From assembly GCA_937926195.1 (NCBI GenBank), contig CALEXZ010000069.1, positions 1-12,113 of the forward strand: a DNA stretch of 12,113 nucleotides. The letters run 5' to 3'. Source of the DNA: an uncultured Actinomyces sp. Its GTDB lineage: Bacteria; Actinomycetota; Actinomycetes; Actinomycetales; Actinomycetaceae. This document shows, in pieces, positions 11,864 to 12,113 of the stretch. A model generated the notes under the pieces. That model did no database searches. It was given only the letters and a program-made list of their open reading frames with translations, and was not told where the DNA came from. Within the stretch, counting starts at the first letter, position 1, and each line of letters begins with the position of its first letter. The translations under genes were made by a program, and so were the position numbers.

Positions 11864-12113
11864 TCAGGCGACGGCGGTCTCGGTGGTGGCGGCGACGGCG
11901 CCGCGCACCAGCGGGTCCGCGTCCTTCTTCGTATCGATCCACTCGCTGAGCAGCCCGGCGATCACGAGGAGCGCCGCGACGAAGAGCAGGGCGTTGGCGG
12001 GGTCGTTGCCCAGCAGGCGCTTGAAGATGGGACCGAAGGTGAGGGTCTCGACGAGCATGGGGATGACGATCATCATGTTGATAACGCCCATGTAGACGCC
12101 TCGGCGCTCCTTG
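11864..12113 (-). CDS. MFS transporter, C-terminal end only (sugar/SLC45-like)
   Basis: The frame is open to the window edge and ends at TGA 11864. The visible 82 residues read KERRGVYMGVINMMIVIPMLVETLTFGPIFKRLLG, a hydrophobic segment NALLFVAALLVIAGLLSEWID, then a short cytoplasmic tail. KERRGVYMG followed by a helix, a G-P-I-x-K loop and a last helix is typical of the final two membrane segments of MFS sugar carriers of the SLC45/GPH type. An internal ATG at 12091 lies within the loop and is not the start. Substrate cannot be told from this fragment. It is 15 bases upstream of the stress-protein gene, suggesting one operon. Confidence 0.75.
   Translation of the reverse strand, partial: KERRGVYMGVINMMIVIPMLVETLTFGPIFKRLLGNDPANALLFVAALLVIAGLLSEWIDTKKDADPLVRGAVAATTETAVA

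Noticed and set aside
1..12113. tRNA or rRNA genes
   Set aside because: No cloverleaf with TTC-arm consensus or rRNA-like stretch was seen in the intergenic gaps by eye.

Overview
The window is very GC-rich, with strong G/C third-position bias and short intergenic gaps. Together with the gene content this points to a high-GC actinobacterium, most likely of the Actinomyces group. That assignment comes from protein style and composition only.

Layout, left to right. (1) Positions 1-3887, plus strand, hold a tight run: the 3' part of a TetR-family regulator, an alpha/beta-hydrolase, homoserine O-acetyltransferase (metX) and a second alpha/beta-hydrolase. Gaps are only 3-26 bases, so this is probably one operon under the TetR protein. 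(2) Converging on it is a minus-strand gene (3880-5529) with a conserved N-terminal domain, a long repeat-rich low-complexity linker and a C-terminal domain resembling the RAMA modified-DNA reader. (3) Next is the large minus-strand gene for pyruvate, phosphate dikinase (5689-8415), followed by a strong hairpin. (4) A 411-base non-coding stretch (8416-8826) leads to a plus-strand Abi_2/AbiD-F-type HEPN gene (8827-9759). Just before that gene is a structured element whose inner-hairpin loop is perfectly complementary to the gene's Shine-Dalgarno region. The gene and its leader lie between two identical 24-bp direct repeats; the right copy is the left half of a perfect terminator hairpin. (5) The right part is minus strand: a decayed metabolite:H+ symporter pseudogene (9902-10925), a universal stress protein with a repetitive C-terminal tail (11099-11848), and the 3' end of an MFS transporter (from 11864), probably cotranscribed with the stress protein.

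The most interesting element is the Abi cassette (about 8592-9836): a predicted HEPN ribonuclease-type abortive-infection gene, a candidate cis-encoded structured RNA that could mask its ribosome-binding site or act as an RNA antitoxin, and flanking direct repeats suggesting insertion into a transcription terminator. The second is the RAMA-like protein, whose N-terminal domain may be a PD-(D/E)xK-like fold lacking the catalytic lysine. The rest is housekeeping metabolism and transport.
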